From an uncultured Sutterella sp. (GTDB lineage: Bacteria; Pseudomonadota; Gammaproteobacteria; Burkholderiales; Burkholderiaceae_F): DNA of 64,000 nt. Location: positions 20,757 to 84,756 of the forward strand of contig CAJLHF010000006.1 of NCBI GenBank assembly GCA_905206365.1, given 5' to 3'. This document shows positions 62,796-64,000 of the stretch, piece after piece (position 1 is the stretch's first letter; each line of letters starts with the position of its first letter). A program made the position numbers and the translations under genes. The notes under the pieces are model-generated. The model was given only the letters and a program-made list of their open reading frames with translations. It did no database searches and was not told the origin of the DNA.

Positions 62796-62843
62796 GCGGG
62801 GGACCGATCGTTCGAATCGAACCCGACGCCCTCGGTACGGGCG

Positions 62844-63515
62844 TCACTGTCCGGCTTTGATGCGCCAGCCGAGCCCGCGGATGTTTTCGATCGATTCGGA
62901 GCCGATTTTCTTACGCAACGCGTGAATGAGGTACTCGATCGCGTTGCTTTCGGGTTCGTCCCCCGGAGCGTAGAGCTTTTCCTCGAGTGCGCGGCGGGAC
63001 AAAATGGCGCCCGGCCGAACGAGAAGCGCCGCGAGGAGCGCATATTCGCGCTTTGAGAGCGTGACGGCGTCGCTTCCGACCGTACACGTATGGGTGACGG
63101 TGTTGAGCGCGATGTGACCCGCGCGCAGCACGTCGCCCGCCAACGGCCCTTTGCGGCGCACGACGGCGCGAAGTCGGGCGAGAAGCTCCGACATGTGGAA
63201 GGGCTTGAGGATATAGTCGTCCGCACCGGCGTCGAGTCCTTCGAGACGGCTTTCGAGCGCTTCGCGCGCAGTCACGATGATGACGGGCAGGTTCGAAGCG
63301 GGGGCGGGCATGGCGCGGATGCTTTTCAGAACGTCGATGCCGTCGATTCCCGGAAGGCCGAGGTCGAGGAGAACGGCGTCGGGCAGCCGAACGGCGAGTG
63401 CGGCAAACGCGTCTTTGCCCGTCGGGGCGTAGGTCACGGTATGTGCTTCGCTTTCCAGAGCGGCGGTGACGGCGCGGGCAATGAAGGGATCGTCCTCGAT
63501 GAGAAGAATGTGCAT
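62844..63515 (-). CDS. OmpR-family response regulator
   Basis: This is a DNA-binding partner of the sensor kinase at 60.8 kb. The 223-residue protein has a receiver domain (1-118) with acidic D8-D9, phosphoacceptor D51 in LLDLGLPG, T82 and K104 in YILKPF, then a winged-helix DNA-binding domain (about 128-220) with TLSKREYALLAALL, RRALEEKLY, NAIEYLIHALRKKIG and IRGLGWRI. It resembles QseB/TctD. The start MHILLIEDD at 63515 is fixed by the family; the frame is open further upstream. Confidence 0.94.
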   Translation of the reverse strand: MHILLIEDDPFIARAVTAALESEAHTVTYAPTGKDAFAALAVRLPDAVLLDLGLPGIDGIDVLKSIRAMPAPASNLPVIIVTAREALESRLEGLDAGADDYILKPFHMSELLARLRAVVRRKGPLAGDVLRAGHIALNTVTHTCTVGSDAVTLSKREYALLAALLVRPGAILSRRALEEKLYAPGDEPESNAIEYLIHALRKKIGSESIENIRGLGWRIKAGQ

Positions 63516-63966
63516 GACGTCTCGAAATGTGGCGGCGCCGACGAATCGACGACCGCTGAGAAAAAGAGGTGGTGTACCGGAAAAAAGTATAGCCGTCCCG
63601 CCACACGGATCGACATGACGGCATTGGCAAAAGCAACTTCGATTCCTCCGAATGTTCGGAGGCGCGAAGCGGCTTTCGTGCGTTCTCGTTTTCTCGGAGA
63701 GGCCCCCGAGGGACGCTCGAGTAGGAGACGGCTTCAAGCGTCCACGGGAAGAGACGGAGAGGTCGCCGACCGTACAGAGCGCGGCAATGGCGATCTTTTC
63801 CTGCATGGTGCGATTCCTTCCGTGTTGCGGATTCGGGCGGTAAAAGCCCGAGGATCTCCCGATCGGACTCGGTTCTCGGAAAAAGCAGTGCAGACGCCGA
63901 AAATTATTTGCCGTCGAGTTCGGACTTAGGAAACTCTGCGGGAGTGTTACCCGACGTGCCGTAAAG
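63516..63966. other. Gap at the right end
   Basis: No convincing gene is seen on either strand in this 451-bp stretch. Open frames here lack family features and a good ribosome-binding site. The promoter of the two-component genes should lie near 63520-63600 on the minus strand, but no strong -10/-35 pair is clear. Confidence 0.4.
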
Positions 63967-63986
63967 CCCCGCCGTTCACGGCGGGG
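63967..63986. repeat. Perfect hairpin near the window edge
   Basis: CCCCGCCGT-TC-ACGGCGGGG is a perfect 9-bp stem followed by ATATAAGG. It could be a weak terminator for a gene entering from the right, or resemble the subterminal hairpins of IS200/IS605-type elements; nothing in the window decides between these. Confidence 0.45.
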
Positions 63987-64000
63987 ATATAAGGCACCCG

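Noticed and set aside
63090..63929. A plus-strand frame over the response regulator and its upstream gap
   Set aside because: It overlaps a clear OmpR-type regulator on the minus strand and its own product matches nothing recognisable.

Overview
This is a 64 kb chromosomal window from a GC-rich betaproteobacterium of the order Burkholderiales. The blocks rpsU-yqeY-dnaG-rpoD, rpsP-rimM-trmD-rplS, leuS-lptE-holA-proA and pyrG-kdsA-eno-ftsB are the standard Burkholderiales arrangement. A DcuC-type C4-dicarboxylate carrier, a periplasmic asparaginase, QueH in place of QueG, and a BioB variant resembling those of anaerobes all suggest a gut-associated anaerobe or microaerophile of the Sutterella/Parasutterella kind (Sutterellaceae). 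That placement is inference from gene content; no rRNA is present in the window. No complete IS element, prophage, CRISPR array or rRNA operon was found.

Layout. 1-2.2 kb: a partial ybaK-like deacylase and ispH on the minus strand, then rpmB-rpmG. 2.4-14.8 kb: tsaD divergent from an expanded macromolecular-synthesis locus, rpsU-yqeY-(brnQ inserted)-dnaG-rpoD, followed by a second complete primary-type sigma factor gene. 15-18.5 kb: a CAU tRNA, an RhlE helicase, bioB, a probable structured non-coding RNA and an AbrB-like gene. 18.7-25.6 kb: tRNA-Glu(CUC) beside gltX, two membrane transporters, queH, yggS-proC. 26-30.8 kb: a ugpBAEC ABC importer and a YqaA-type membrane protein. 31-35.3 kb: etfBA and the rpsP-rimM-trmD-rplS operon. 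35.5-39.2 kb: an iron-type alcohol dehydrogenase, an RlmL-type methyltransferase and a free-standing flavin reductase. 39.4-45.2 kb: proA-holA-lptE-leuS on the minus strand. 45.5-50.8 kb: uvrD-type helicase, tRNA-Arg(CCU), dcuC and a lipocalin-like lipoprotein. 50.8-55.9 kb: a frameshifted P-loop kinase gene, ansB, argG and a CDF zinc exporter. 56-60.7 kb: pyrG-kdsA-eno-ftsB. 60.8-63.5 kb: a two-component system whose regulator and kinase genes are separated by the broken remains of a Panacea/DUF4065 antitoxin-like gene.

Most of the window is information processing (primase, two sigma factors, ribosomal proteins, tRNA modification, two tRNA synthetases, three tRNAs) mixed with amino-acid metabolism (proA, proC, argG, ansB, brnQ) and small-molecule import. 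The points most worth following are the tandem primary sigma factors, the large tails on RpoD and DnaG, the promoter-to-terminator RNA unit at about 17.9-18.1 kb with competing hairpins, and the decayed antitoxin gene inside the two-component operon.
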